In this document: positions 16,651 through 24,600 of the stretch, piece after piece | Layout: every line of letters starts with the position of its first letter | How positions within the stretch are numbered: the stretch's first letter is position 1 | Assembly: GCF_965222285.1 (NCBI RefSeq) | Contig: NZ_OZ244942.1 | Location: 1,240,001-1,304,000 of the forward strand | Direction: 5' to 3' | Length of the DNA: 64,000 nucleotides | Source of the DNA: Tepidicaulis sp002389665 | Lineage (GTDB): Bacteria; Pseudomonadota; Alphaproteobacteria; Parvibaculales; Parvibaculaceae | The notes under the pieces: model-generated | The model's input: only the letters and a program-made list of their open reading frames with translations | Database searches by the model: none | Told to the model about the DNA's origin: nothing | Program-made: the position numbers and the translations under genes

Positions 16651-18099
16651 ATGGTGGGAACCCAGCAACGCGCCGATGGCGCACAGAACATTGTTCGTCG
16701 CCTCTGGCAGTATTGCAATATCCTGCGGGATGATGGCTTGTCTTACCCAGATTATGTCGAGCAGCTTACTTATCTGCTGTTTCTCAAGATGGCGGACGAG
16801 CAAGCGGGTGAGATGGTCCCAAAGGAGCTCTCGTGGGGCGTTCTTGCCAGCCTTGATGCGGTCGAGATGCACGCGCATTACACCCGTATTCTGCCCGCCC
16901 TCGGTGAGCTGGGAGGAATGCTGGGCCTGATTTTTGGCAACGCCAAAAACAAGATACGCGATCCCGCAAAACTGCGGCTCCTCATCGTTGATCTGATTGG
17001 CCAGACGGAGTGGACAGGCCTATCCGATGATCTGAAAGGGGACGCGTACGAGGGGCTGCTTGAGAAGAATGCACGCGACACCAAGAGCGGGGCAGGCCAG
17101 TATTTCACTCCGCGCCCCTTGATCGAGGCCGTTGTCGCTTGTGTGGATCCGCGTCTGGGCGAAGTCATCTGTGATCCAGCGTGCGGCACAGCCGGATTTT
17201 TGCTCGCGGCTCACGACTACCTCCGAGAGAATAATCCCGAAATGACGCCGCGGCAACGCAAACAGCTTGCCACCAAAGCGATCCGCGGGGTCGAACTCGT
17301 CGAAGAGGTTGCACGGTTAGCCACGATGAACCTGCTGCTGCATGGCGTCGGCGGCAATGCCGAAGATGAGCTGCCGATCGCGTGCGAGGACAGCCTGAAG
17401 GCACCACCAAAGATGCAGGTCGATGTGGTGCTTACGAATCCCCCCTTCGGCATCAAAGGCAGCGTGACCTATTCACAAGGGAAGTCGTCCCGGGTCGACG
17501 ACAGCCTTACTATCGTTCGCCCCGACTTTTGGGTTCAGACCGCCAACAAGCAGTTGAACTTCATGCAGCACATCGTGGCGCTGCTGAAACCGGGCGGCCG
17601 TGCGGCGGTCGTCGTGCCAGACAATGTTCTCTTTGAGACCGGTGCCGCAGCATCGGTTCGCCGCCGCTTGGTTGAGACATGCCGGCTCCACACCATCCTG
17701 CGGCTTCCGCCGGGCCTGTTTTATGCCGCGGGCGTTAAGTCAAACGTCGTCTTTTTCGACAAGCCGGTTCGCGCCTCCGGCGGTCCTGCGGAATCGATCT
17801 GGGTCTATGACCTTCGGTCTGACAAGCGCTTTTCGCTCCGTACCAAGCCGCTGCAGGCTGAAGACCTTCGCGAATTCGTAACGCTGTTCAAATCGGATCA
17901 TCGGGAAAGCGGCGATCGGCACCGGCAATTTGCGACGTCTCACGTCCTCGCGAACGCTGACTGCCGGCTCGATCTTACGTGGAGCGCGACTGGGGCGGCG
18001 CAACGCACGCCCGGCCTCGCTCGTCTCGATGAGCTGTCGGAGTTGGTCGCTGATGATCTCCGGCGGGCGCTGGAACTCATCACTAAGGCGAAGGCTTGA
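16651..18099 (+). CDS. hsdM: Type I restriction-modification DNA methyltransferase subunit
   Basis: This 482-residue HsdM has the N-terminal helical HsdM_N domain (about 1-130, including YPDYVEQLTYLLFLKMADE), the AdoMet motif DPACGTAGF at 175-183 and the N6-adenine catalytic motif NPPF at 263-266. All key residues are present and the length is normal. It starts 2 bp after the HNH gene and ends in GCTTGA, where a TTG could start a further coupled gene that is no longer there. With a functional HsdS it would methylate adenine in a bipartite target. No hsdR is found in the window, so the locus now looks like modification plus a Septu-like effector. Confidence 0.93.
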   Translation: MVGTQQRADGAQNIVRRLWQYCNILRDDGLSYPDYVEQLTYLLFLKMADEQAGEMVPKELSWGVLASLDAVEMHAHYTRILPALGELGGMLGLIFGNAKNKIRDPAKLRLLIVDLIGQTEWTGLSDDLKGDAYEGLLEKNARDTKSGAGQYFTPRPLIEAVVACVDPRLGEVICDPACGTAGFLLAAHDYLRENNPEMTPRQRKQLATKAIRGVELVEEVARLATMNLLLHGVGGNAEDELPIACEDSLKAPPKMQVDVVLTNPPFGIKGSVTYSQGKSSRVDDSLTIVRPDFWVQTANKQLNFMQHIVALLKPGGRAAVVVPDNVLFETGAAASVRRRLVETCRLHTILRLPPGLFYAAGVKSNVVFFDKPVRASGGPAESIWVYDLRSDKRFSLRTKPLQAEDLREFVTLFKSDHRESGDRHRQFATSHVLANADCRLDLTWSATGAAQRTPGLARLDELSELVADDLRRALELITKAKA

Positions 18100-18130
18100 A
18101 TAACGACCATCGCCTCGTTCCGCCTTTAGG

Positions 18131-18367
18131 TCCCCGAGTTTCGGCAGCATCGATGTCGCGGGTTATGCCGAAGCGATCGCGCAGGATCGTGCCTTCATCG
18201 ACAGCGCAAACGGCAACTAGCCGGACGATCCGAAGCGGCTCGCCCATCGGATCGTCGCGCTTGCTGCGCAGTTTGAGCCGCCATCGCGGCTCGTGTTCGG
18301 TGACGCCCTGCAGTGGGCGGCGCAAAGCTCGAGTAATGCAGCAGGAGATTCTCCAATCCGCCAATGA
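18131..18367 (+). pseudogene. Decayed C-terminal fragment of a short-chain dehydrogenase
   Basis: One frame reads SPSFGSIDVAGYAEAIAQDR, then FIDSANGN, a TAG at 18218-18220, then PDDPKRLAHRIVALAAQFE and PPSRLVFGDALQWA up to TGA 18365-18367. The pattern of a DPxxLAxxIVALA helix followed by PPSRLVFGxDAL is that of the C-terminal end of SDR enzymes. The internal TAG would be CAG (Gln) in a typical family member, so it is a nonsense change. The N-terminal Rossmann part is absent. The fragment begins about 30 bp after hsdM and marks a deletion or recombination junction at the island edge. The family call is by eye. Confidence 0.55.
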
Positions 18368-18760
18368 TAACTGACAGGTGAGGCCGATAACCGCTGTTGA
18401 AATGCCGGACTCAGCGAAGGCCAGCAATCCGGTATGCCGCGGAGCGGAGGAAAACGACATACATTGAACAGTTTAGCGGCGGCTGACGGTATAGTGGGGC
18501 GGAGGATGTAAGGGAACAGTCGTACCGGGGCGTACAGGCGGCGGGGGGTGCGAACGCGGTCAGGAGGGGAGTTGGCTTTCCGTGCGCCGCGATAGACCGC
18601 GAAGGATCAAATTCCGGAAACCAACCAAAAAGACCAGTGTTTTCAATAGCCGGTGTTTTTGACGGTGTGCCTGACGGTATAGAGAACGTCGGAAAATTTT
18701 TTTGCGCGCAATATCAATTGGTTATGGTACTAGGAAATAATCGAGTGGGAGTAAGCCCGC
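18368..18760. other. Non-coding island edge with repeated CTGACGGTATAG motif
   Basis: No gene is evident. The 12-mer CTGACGGTATAG occurs at 18483-18494 and again at 18671-18682. Between them are stretches such as AGCCGGTGTTTTTGACGGTG near 18640-18666, which resemble the arm-site-rich DNA beside integrase genes of genomic islands. The composition changes to AT-rich before the GST gene. It may be a leftover attachment region. No tRNA gene is seen next to it. Confidence 0.35.
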
Positions 18761-19399
18761 TCAGTCCGCCGCTGCGAAATGCGCCATCTGGTCCGCATAG
18801 GCTTTTTTGAAAGCGGGGCGGGCGGTGGCGCGGGTCACATAGGTTTTGCAGGCGGGGTAGCTTGCGAGCCCGTCGAAGCGGTCGACGAGACGCAGCACAT
18901 CCGACATGAAAATGTCGGCAATCGAAAAACTTTCCGTCAGCCATTCACGCTCCGCCAGCACCGGTTCCAGGTGCCCGAGCCGGGCGTTGAGAAACTCATC
19001 GAGCCGTTCCCAGGCGGGCGTGTCTTTCGGCACATTGGAGAAAATCAGGATGGACCAGGGCAGGCTGGCCATCTCCACCGAGTTGAGCGCGGCGAACAGC
19101 CATTCGACGGTTGCGCTGCGCTCACGCGGCTCGGCGGGCAGTAGCGCGCCGCTCTTTGCGCCGAGATGCAGAAGGATCGCGCCGCTTTCGAAGATGGAAA
19201 GATCGCCGTCGGTGAGCCAAGGCACCTGCCCGAAAGGTTGATGGGCAAAATGCGCCGCCTCGCGCTCGCCGAACGGCACGCTTGCGACACGGTAAGGCAG
19301 TCCCGCTTCTTCCAGCGCCCAGCGCACGCGAAGGTCGCGCACATAGCCGCGCGGCAGATCGGGAACCCAATCGAATGTGGTCAGAACCAGTTCGCTCAT
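18761..19399 (-). CDS. Glutathione S-transferase family protein
   Basis: The start ATG 19399 follows AAGGAAAG at a good distance and yields 212 residues opening MSELVLTTFDW; a longer upstream frame lacks family support. The N-terminal thioredoxin fold (about 1-80) has the GQVPWLTDGDLSIFESGAIL segment, where the cis-Pro (VPW) and the ES pair bind glutathione. The C-terminal helical domain has the SIADIFMSDVLR motif. The substrate is not predictable. It is the first ordinary chromosomal gene to the right of the island and is transcribed on its own, divergently from napE. Confidence 0.85.
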   Translation of the reverse strand: MSELVLTTFDWVPDLPRGYVRDLRVRWALEEAGLPYRVASVPFGEREAAHFAHQPFGQVPWLTDGDLSIFESGAILLHLGAKSGALLPAEPRERSATVEWLFAALNSVEMASLPWSILIFSNVPKDTPAWERLDEFLNARLGHLEPVLAEREWLTESFSIADIFMSDVLRLVDRFDGLASYPACKTYVTRATARPAFKKAYADQMAHFAAAD

Positions 19400-19641
19400 A
19401 CCGTGCTTTCCTTTGTTGGGCGCAATCATCTTTGATCCGTTCCGGGACATTACGCCTCCCGTTGTACATGAGCAGGGTGCGGCATACAGCAATCCGCCTT
19501 TACATAGCTACTACATGCGTAAGTTGTGTTTTGAGAAACGCAAATTCGCATCTTTATTAAAGCGCAGTCATTGAATTGTGCTGCGTTTCGGATAGGCTTC
19601 TATGAAGAGCTGATGTGAAGGGATGCCCTGGGGAGGGTCAC

Positions 19642-19836
19642 ATGTCTGATAGCTCATCGGAACAGTCCGACGGACCGCCCAATGTTTCGGAACGCCGCAG
19701 AGAGATGCTCATCTTTCTGGCGCTCGCCTTTGGAATATGGCCGATCGTGGCGGTCGGCGTTGTCGGCGGCTTCGGATTTCTGGTCTGGATGTTTCAACTC
19801 ATAGCCGGTCCGCCGGGACCGCCGGCGGGATATTGA
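19642..19836 (+). CDS. napE: Periplasmic nitrate reductase small membrane subunit NapE
   Basis: This 64-residue protein has one transmembrane helix (about 25-55, LIFLALAFGIWPIVAVGVVG) preceded by a charged ERRREM segment, matching NapE/TorE. The start ATG 19642 follows GGGGAGGG. It is the first gene of a tightly packed napEFDABC operon, with napF starting 2 bp after its stop. The role of NapE is not well established; it is thought to be an accessory membrane protein. I saw no convincing FNR or NarP box in the roughly 240 bp upstream. Confidence 0.85.
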   Translation: MSDSSSEQSDGPPNVSERRREMLIFLALAFGIWPIVAVGVVGGFGFLVWMFQLIAGPPGPPAGY

Positions 19837-19838
19837 TC

Positions 19839-20351
19839 ATGCCGGCCCCCGCCAGCATATCGCGGCGCCAGTTCTTAACCGGCAGCGCGGGACATGTTGA
19901 GCGGAGCCCGTTCGCCGCGCGCCCGCCGGGCGTTACCGCGCAGTCTGTGAGCGCCTGCACGCGCTGCGGAAAGTGCGCGGACGCCTGTCCCGAAAACATT
20001 CTTCTTATCGGCAAAAGCGGCGTGGAGCTCGCCCCTCAAGCGGGCGAATGCACCTTTTGCGGCGCCTGTGCGCAGGTTTGCCCCGAACCTGTTTTCCAAA
20101 GCTCTTTCGATATGGCGCACGGTGTGCGCATTGGCGAAGGCTGCCTTGCCAAAGCGGGCATAGCCTGCATGACCTGCCGCGATGTCTGCCCCGAAAGCGC
20201 GATCCGGATGGAGCCGCGCATGGGCGGGCCCTTTCTGCCGCGCCTCGATGCTGAGGCCTGCACAAGCTGCGGTGCCTGCATCGGTCCATGCCCGGCGGAT
20301 GCCATCGAGGCCTTCGAAATTTCTGACGAAAAGGAAGAAGTCCATGTCTGA
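19839..20351 (+). CDS. napF: Ferredoxin-type protein NapF
   Basis: This 170-residue protein starts at ATG 19839. It has a twin-arginine-like SRRQFL near the N-terminus and four-cysteine iron-sulfur clusters: CTRCGKCADACP, CTFCGACAQVCP, then CMTCRDVCP and CTSCGACIGPCP. Several [4Fe-4S] clusters are therefore predicted. NapF helps maturation of NapA in the cytoplasm, probably in iron-sulfur or redox steps before export. Its end overlaps the start of napD by 8 bp, showing translational coupling. Confidence 0.9.
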   Translation: MPAPASISRRQFLTGSAGHVERSPFAARPPGVTAQSVSACTRCGKCADACPENILLIGKSGVELAPQAGECTFCGACAQVCPEPVFQSSFDMAHGVRIGEGCLAKAGIACMTCRDVCPESAIRMEPRMGGPFLPRLDAEACTSCGACIGPCPADAIEAFEISDEKEEVHV

Positions 20352-20616
20352 CGAGCCCGTGCCCGGCCAGCGCTGGCATGTTTCATCCGCGGTCATCTCC
20401 GTTAAGCCGGGGGAGATGAACGGCGTTTTGGACGCGGTGGATGGGCTGGAAGGCGTGGATATTTTCGGCCGGGATGGAAGCCGCATCATTGTGACGATCG
20501 AAGGGGCGAGCACCGGCGCGCTGGGCGACCGGCTGACGGAGATCAGCCTCATGCCGGGCGTTCTGGCCGCGAACATGGTGTTCGAGCATGCCGAAGAGGT
20601 GGAGGAAACGATATGA
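20344..20616 (+). CDS. napD: NapA-specific chaperone NapD
   Basis: This 90-residue protein matches NapD in length and in the order of segments WHVSSAVISVKPGEM, then GVDIFGRDGSRIIVTIEG, then the terminal MPGVLAANMVFEHAE. NapD is a ferredoxin-fold chaperone that binds the Tat signal of NapA and holds back export until cofactor insertion is complete. It overlaps napF by 8 bp and napA by 4 bp (ATGA at 20613-20616), so the chaperone and its client are translated together. Confidence 0.92.
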   Translation: MSDEPVPGQRWHVSSAVISVKPGEMNGVLDAVDGLEGVDIFGRDGSRIIVTIEGASTGALGDRLTEISLMPGVLAANMVFEHAEEVEETI

Positions 20617-23123
20617 CAGCCGATCTCAACAGGCGCCAGCTTCTCAAAGCCCATGCTGCCGCGCTCGCCGCCTCCGCCGCGGGCATTCCGCTCGAAGCCA
20701 TGGCCCAGCCCGTGCCGGGCGGGGTGGAAGCGCTGAAGATCAAATGGTCGAAAGCCCCGTGCCGGTTTTGCGGCACAGGCTGCGGCGTCATGGTCGGGGT
20801 TAAGGAAGGCAAGGTCGTTGCCACCCACGGCGACATGCAGCATGAGGTCAACCGGGGCCTTAACTGCGTCAAAGGCTATTTCCTCTCCAAGATCATGTAT
20901 GGCAAGGACCGCCTGACGACGCCGCTCATGCGCAAGAAGAACGGCGTCTTCGACAAGGATGGCGAGTTCGAGCCTGTCACCTGGGATGAGGCGTTCGACA
21001 CCATGGCCGCGCGCGTCAAAAAGGTGCTCGCTGAAAAAGGGCCGGAAGGCATCGGCATGTTCGGCTCCGGCCAGTGGACGGTGATGGAAGGCTATGCCGC
21101 CTCCAAGCTGATGCGCGCCGGTTTCCGCTCCAACAATCTCGACCCCAATGCCCGGCACTGCATGGCCTCGGCGGCGGCGGCTTTCATGCGCACCTTCGGC
21201 ATCGACGAGCCTATGGGGGTTTACGACGATTTCGAACATGCCGATGCCTTCGTGCTCTGGGGCTCGAACATGGCCGAAATGCACCCGATCCTCTGGACGC
21301 GGCTGGCGGACCGGCGGCTTGGCACACCGGGCACGAAATGCGCGGTGCTTTCCACTTTCACGCACCGCTCGATGGATCTCGCCGACATTCCCATCGTCTT
21401 CAAGCCGGGTACGGATCTCGCCATCCTCAATTACATCGCCAATCACATCATCCAGTCCGGCGCGGTGAACGAAGAGTTCGTCAAGAACCACACCACCTTC
21501 AAAAAGGGCCAGACCGATATCGGATACGGGCTGCGCGATGAGCATCCCTTGCAGCTTGCCGCGAAAGGCGCGGGTAATGCCGGGCTGATGGAAGACTCAG
21601 ACTTTGAAAGCTTCAAGGAACATGTCTCCGACTACACGCTCGATTATGTGAGCGAGCTTTCCGGCGTCGAGCCCGGTTTCCTTGAAGAACTGGCCGAGCT
21701 TTATGCGGACCCGAACAAAAAAGTCATGTCGCTCTGGACCATGGGCTTCAACCAGCATGTGCGCGGCGTCTGGGCCAATCAGATGGTCTATAATATCCAT
21801 CTTCTGACGGGGAAGATTTCCGAGCCCGGCAATTCGCCCTTCTCGCTGACGGGCCAGCCTTCGGCCTGCGGCACGGCGCGGGAAGTGGGCACCTTCGCGC
21901 ACCGCCTGCCTGCCGACATGGTGGTGACGAACCCTGAACATGTGAAACATGCCGAGGAAATCTGGAAATTGCCGCATGGGCTTTTGCCCACCAAGCCCGG
22001 TTTCCATGCCGTGCAGCAGGACCGGATGCTGAAAGACGGGGTGCTCAATTTCTATTGGGTGCAGGTGAATAACAATCTGCAGGCCGCTCCCAACTCCGCC
22101 AACGAGACCTATCAGGGCTACCGCAACCCGGATAATATGATCGTGGTTTCGGACGCCTATCCGACCGTAACCGCCATGGCCGCCGATATCGTGCTGCCTG
22201 CGGCCATGTGGGTGGAGAAGGAAGGCGTTTATGGGAACGCCGAGCGGCGCACCCATGCCTGGCATCAGCTTGTCGATGCGCCGGGCGAGTCACGCTCGGA
22301 CCTTTGGCAGCTCGCCGAATTTTCCAAACGTTTCACGGTGGAAGAGGTATGGCCGAAAGAAATTCTGGATGCGAACCCGGAGTATAAAGGCAAGACGGTT
22401 TTCGACGTGGTTTTCGCCAATGGCAATGTCGATAAATACCCGCTTTCCGAGGTGCGGGAGGATTACGCCAACCAGGAAGCCCATGATTTCGGCTTCTATA
22501 TCCAGAAAGGCCTTTTCGAGGAATATGCCAGCTTCGGACGCGGCCATGGCCACGACCTTGCCCCTTACGATACCTATCAAAGCGATGAGGTGCGCGGGCT
22601 GCGCTGGCCGGTGGTCGATGGCAAGGAAACGCGCTGGCGTTTCCGCGAAGGCTATGACCCTTATGTGAAGAAAGGCAAAGGCGTCGAGTTTTACGGCAAG
22701 CCGGATGGGCGCGCCGTGATCCTCGCCGTACCTTACGAGCCGCCGGCGGAGAGCCCGGATGACGAGTACGACATGTGGCTGGTGACGGGGCGGGTGCTCG
22801 AGCACTGGCATTCCGGCTCCATGACCATGCGCGTGCCCGAGCTTTATAAAGCCTTCCCCGGCGCCAAGGTCTTCATGAATGCGCTCGATGCGCGCGAGCG
22901 CGGCCTCAATCAGGGCATGGAAGTGCGCATCATCTCACGGCGCGGGGAAATCCGCTCGCGCATCGAAACGCGCGGGCGCAACCGGATGCCGCCTGGCGTC
23001 ATCTTCGTGCCGTGGTTCGATGCGAGCCAGCTCATCAACAAAGTGACGCTGGACGCGACCGACCCGATTTCCAAGCAGACCGACTTCAAGAAATGCGCCG
23101 TCAGAATCGAGGCCGTGACATGA
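20613..23123 (+). CDS. napA: Periplasmic nitrate reductase catalytic subunit NapA
   Basis: This 836-residue molybdoenzyme starts with a Tat-type signal (NRRQLLKAHAAALAASAAG). The [4Fe-4S] ligands are Cys50, Cys53, Cys57 and Cys85 in CRFCGTGC and LNCVKG. The Mo-ligating cysteine is Cys183 in ARHCMAS. The remaining bis-MGD binding segments, such as SMTMRVPELYKAFPGAKVFMN near the C-terminus, are also present, and the length is normal for the family. It reduces nitrate to nitrite in the periplasm with electrons from NapC through NapB. Overlap with napB is again ATGA. Confidence 0.96.
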   Translation: MTADLNRRQLLKAHAAALAASAAGIPLEAMAQPVPGGVEALKIKWSKAPCRFCGTGCGVMVGVKEGKVVATHGDMQHEVNRGLNCVKGYFLSKIMYGKDRLTTPLMRKKNGVFDKDGEFEPVTWDEAFDTMAARVKKVLAEKGPEGIGMFGSGQWTVMEGYAASKLMRAGFRSNNLDPNARHCMASAAAAFMRTFGIDEPMGVYDDFEHADAFVLWGSNMAEMHPILWTRLADRRLGTPGTKCAVLSTFTHRSMDLADIPIVFKPGTDLAILNYIANHIIQSGAVNEEFVKNHTTFKKGQTDIGYGLRDEHPLQLAAKGAGNAGLMEDSDFESFKEHVSDYTLDYVSELSGVEPGFLEELAELYADPNKKVMSLWTMGFNQHVRGVWANQMVYNIHLLTGKISEPGNSPFSLTGQPSACGTAREVGTFAHRLPADMVVTNPEHVKHAEEIWKLPHGLLPTKPGFHAVQQDRMLKDGVLNFYWVQVNNNLQAAPNSANETYQGYRNPDNMIVVSDAYPTVTAMAADIVLPAAMWVEKEGVYGNAERRTHAWHQLVDAPGESRSDLWQLAEFSKRFTVEEVWPKEILDANPEYKGKTVFDVVFANGNVDKYPLSEVREDYANQEAHDFGFYIQKGLFEEYASFGRGHGHDLAPYDTYQSDEVRGLRWPVVDGKETRWRFREGYDPYVKKGKGVEFYGKPDGRAVILAVPYEPPAESPDDEYDMWLVTGRVLEHWHSGSMTMRVPELYKAFPGAKVFMNALDARERGLNQGMEVRIISRRGEIRSRIETRGRNRMPPGVIFVPWFDASQLINKVTLDATDPISKQTDFKKCAVRIEAVT

Positions 23124-23575
23124 GACTGTTTGCACTCACCCTGACCGCCATCTGCCTCGCCGCTAGCGTCGTGGTGGCGCAGAATGTGCCGGAATTGACC
23201 GGCCCCGCGAAGGATCCCATGGCCTCGATGCCGGCGGAGGCGCTCGAACAATATGTGGCCGATGATAAGCGCCTCATGCGGGCCTATCCCGAACAGCCAC
23301 CGATCATTCCCCACTCCATCGAGGGCTATCAGCTCTCGGTGAATGCGAACCGCTGCCTGACTTGTCATAAGCGCGAACATTCGCTGGGCTCCGGCGCGCC
23401 GATGATCTCGGTCACCCATTACATGACCCGGGACGGGCAGATGCTCGCCGATGTCTCGCCCCGCCGCTATTTCTGTACCCAGTGCCATGTGCCTCAGGCC
23501 GATACCGCCCCGCTGATCGACAATACCTTTACCGATATGTCGGAACTGGGTGCCAAAGGCGCGGGGAGCGAGTGA
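23120..23575 (+). CDS. napB: Diheme cytochrome c subunit NapB
   Basis: From ATG 23120 the protein has 151 residues with a Sec signal peptide (RLFALTLTAICLAASVVVAQ). Two haem-binding motifs follow, CLTCH and CTQCH, each with an upstream His (IIPHSIEGYQ and VTHYM) suitable as axial ligand. It passes electrons from NapC to NapA in the periplasm. The start lies in an ATGA overlap with napA, and napC begins 1 bp after the stop. Confidence 0.93.
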   Translation: MRLFALTLTAICLAASVVVAQNVPELTGPAKDPMASMPAEALEQYVADDKRLMRAYPEQPPIIPHSIEGYQLSVNANRCLTCHKREHSLGSGAPMISVTHYMTRDGQMLADVSPRRYFCTQCHVPQADTAPLIDNTFTDMSELGAKGAGSE

Positions 23576-23576
23576 G

Positions 23577-24260
23577 ATGGACCGGATTTTGTGGCCGTTT
23601 ATTTGGTTCTGGAAAGTGCTGTGGACGCCTGCCGGAACGCTCGGGCTCGGCTTTCTGACGCTGGGCGGCTTTCTCGGCGGGGTGATTTTCTGGGGCGCCT
23701 TCAACACGGCGCTTGAAATTACCAATACCGAAGCGTTCTGCGTCTCCTGTCACGAGATGCGCGAGAATGTTTTTGTCGAGCTTTCCCGCACGGTGCATTT
23801 CTCCAACCGCTCGGGCGTGCGTGCCGGCTGCCCCGATTGTCATGTACCGCATAACTGGACGGATAAGATCGCCCGCAAGATGCAGGCATCGAAGGAAGTC
23901 TGGGGCAAGATTTTCGGCACCATCGACACGCGGCAGAAATTTCTCGATCACCGCCTCACCATGGCCAAGCGCGAATGGGCGCGGCTGAAGGCGAATGACA
24001 GTCTGGAATGCCGCAATTGCCACTCCGCCGTGGCGATGGACCTCTCCCGCCAGTCGCCGCGGGCGGCGGAAATTCATACCGAATATCTGCTCTCCGGCCA
24101 GCGCACCTGCATCGACTGCCATAAGGGCATCGCCCACGAGCTGCCCGACATGACGGGTACGGAACCCGGCTGGACGGTGCCGGAGCGCCTGCGCGGCGTC
24201 CACCACTCCTTCATGATCGACACGGGCGAGATGCGCAAGCATCTGGCGGAGGCGCAGTAG
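23577..24260 (+). CDS. napC: Tetraheme membrane cytochrome NapC
   Basis: This 227-residue protein has one N-terminal transmembrane anchor (about 5-40) and four c-type haem motifs: CVSCHEM, CPDCHVPH, CRNCHSA and CIDCHKG. This is the NapC/NirT quinol dehydrogenase pattern. It oxidises membrane quinol and feeds NapB. The start ATG 23577 follows GGGGAGCGAG. It is the last gene of the operon. There is no napG, napH or napK here, so the operon is the short napEFDABC type known from other alphaproteobacteria. Confidence 0.94.
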   Translation: MDRILWPFIWFWKVLWTPAGTLGLGFLTLGGFLGGVIFWGAFNTALEITNTEAFCVSCHEMRENVFVELSRTVHFSNRSGVRAGCPDCHVPHNWTDKIARKMQASKEVWGKIFGTIDTRQKFLDHRLTMAKREWARLKANDSLECRNCHSAVAMDLSRQSPRAAEIHTEYLLSGQRTCIDCHKGIAHELPDMTGTEPGWTVPERLRGVHHSFMIDTGEMRKHLAEAQ

Positions 24261-24600
24261 GGTTCGGTTAAAGCACGGCCTTCTTGTCGGGCCAGTGTGG
24301 TGGTAGCGGAATCGTGATCGTGCTTTCGCCCGGTGCGCGCTGCCACAGGATATATCGGCTTTTGGGCGGGCTAATTCTCAAGCATCACCAAAAGGTTTTA
24401 ATAGTCGAGAAATGTCCGCAACGTCGATATGGGTAATCAAAAAGCGCGCTGCTGCCAGCCAGCCGATTTTTCAACGTTGGCTCCAGGCACTGCGGAAGAT
24501 TTAAGTGTTTAGGTAATGGATTTATGAGATGGTTTCGTGCGCGGCTGAATGGCCGAACGGACAATTATGTCAATCCCCCCAAAATTATAGGGAAAACGGC
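24261..24600. other. Non-coding, AT-rich stretch with a possible gene-end relic
   Basis: No complete gene is visible. On the minus strand a 38-residue frame ending at a stop near 24268-24270 reads PPKSRYILWQRAPGESTITI and then PLPPHWPDKKAVL, which looks like the end of a once longer protein. The remainder is AT-rich compared with the neighbours and holds the promoter region of the radical SAM gene. No good terminator for the nap operon was seen. Confidence 0.3.

Noticed and set aside
18083..18460. A minus-strand frame of 125 codons after hsdM
   Set aside because: The plus-strand reading gives an SDR-like C-terminus, whereas this frame has no recognisable pattern.
18590..18640. tRNA 3' end as the island attachment site (GGATCAAATTCC near ACCA)
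   Set aside because: The stem-loop does not have 5 bp and a 7-nt loop; no tRNA body is present.
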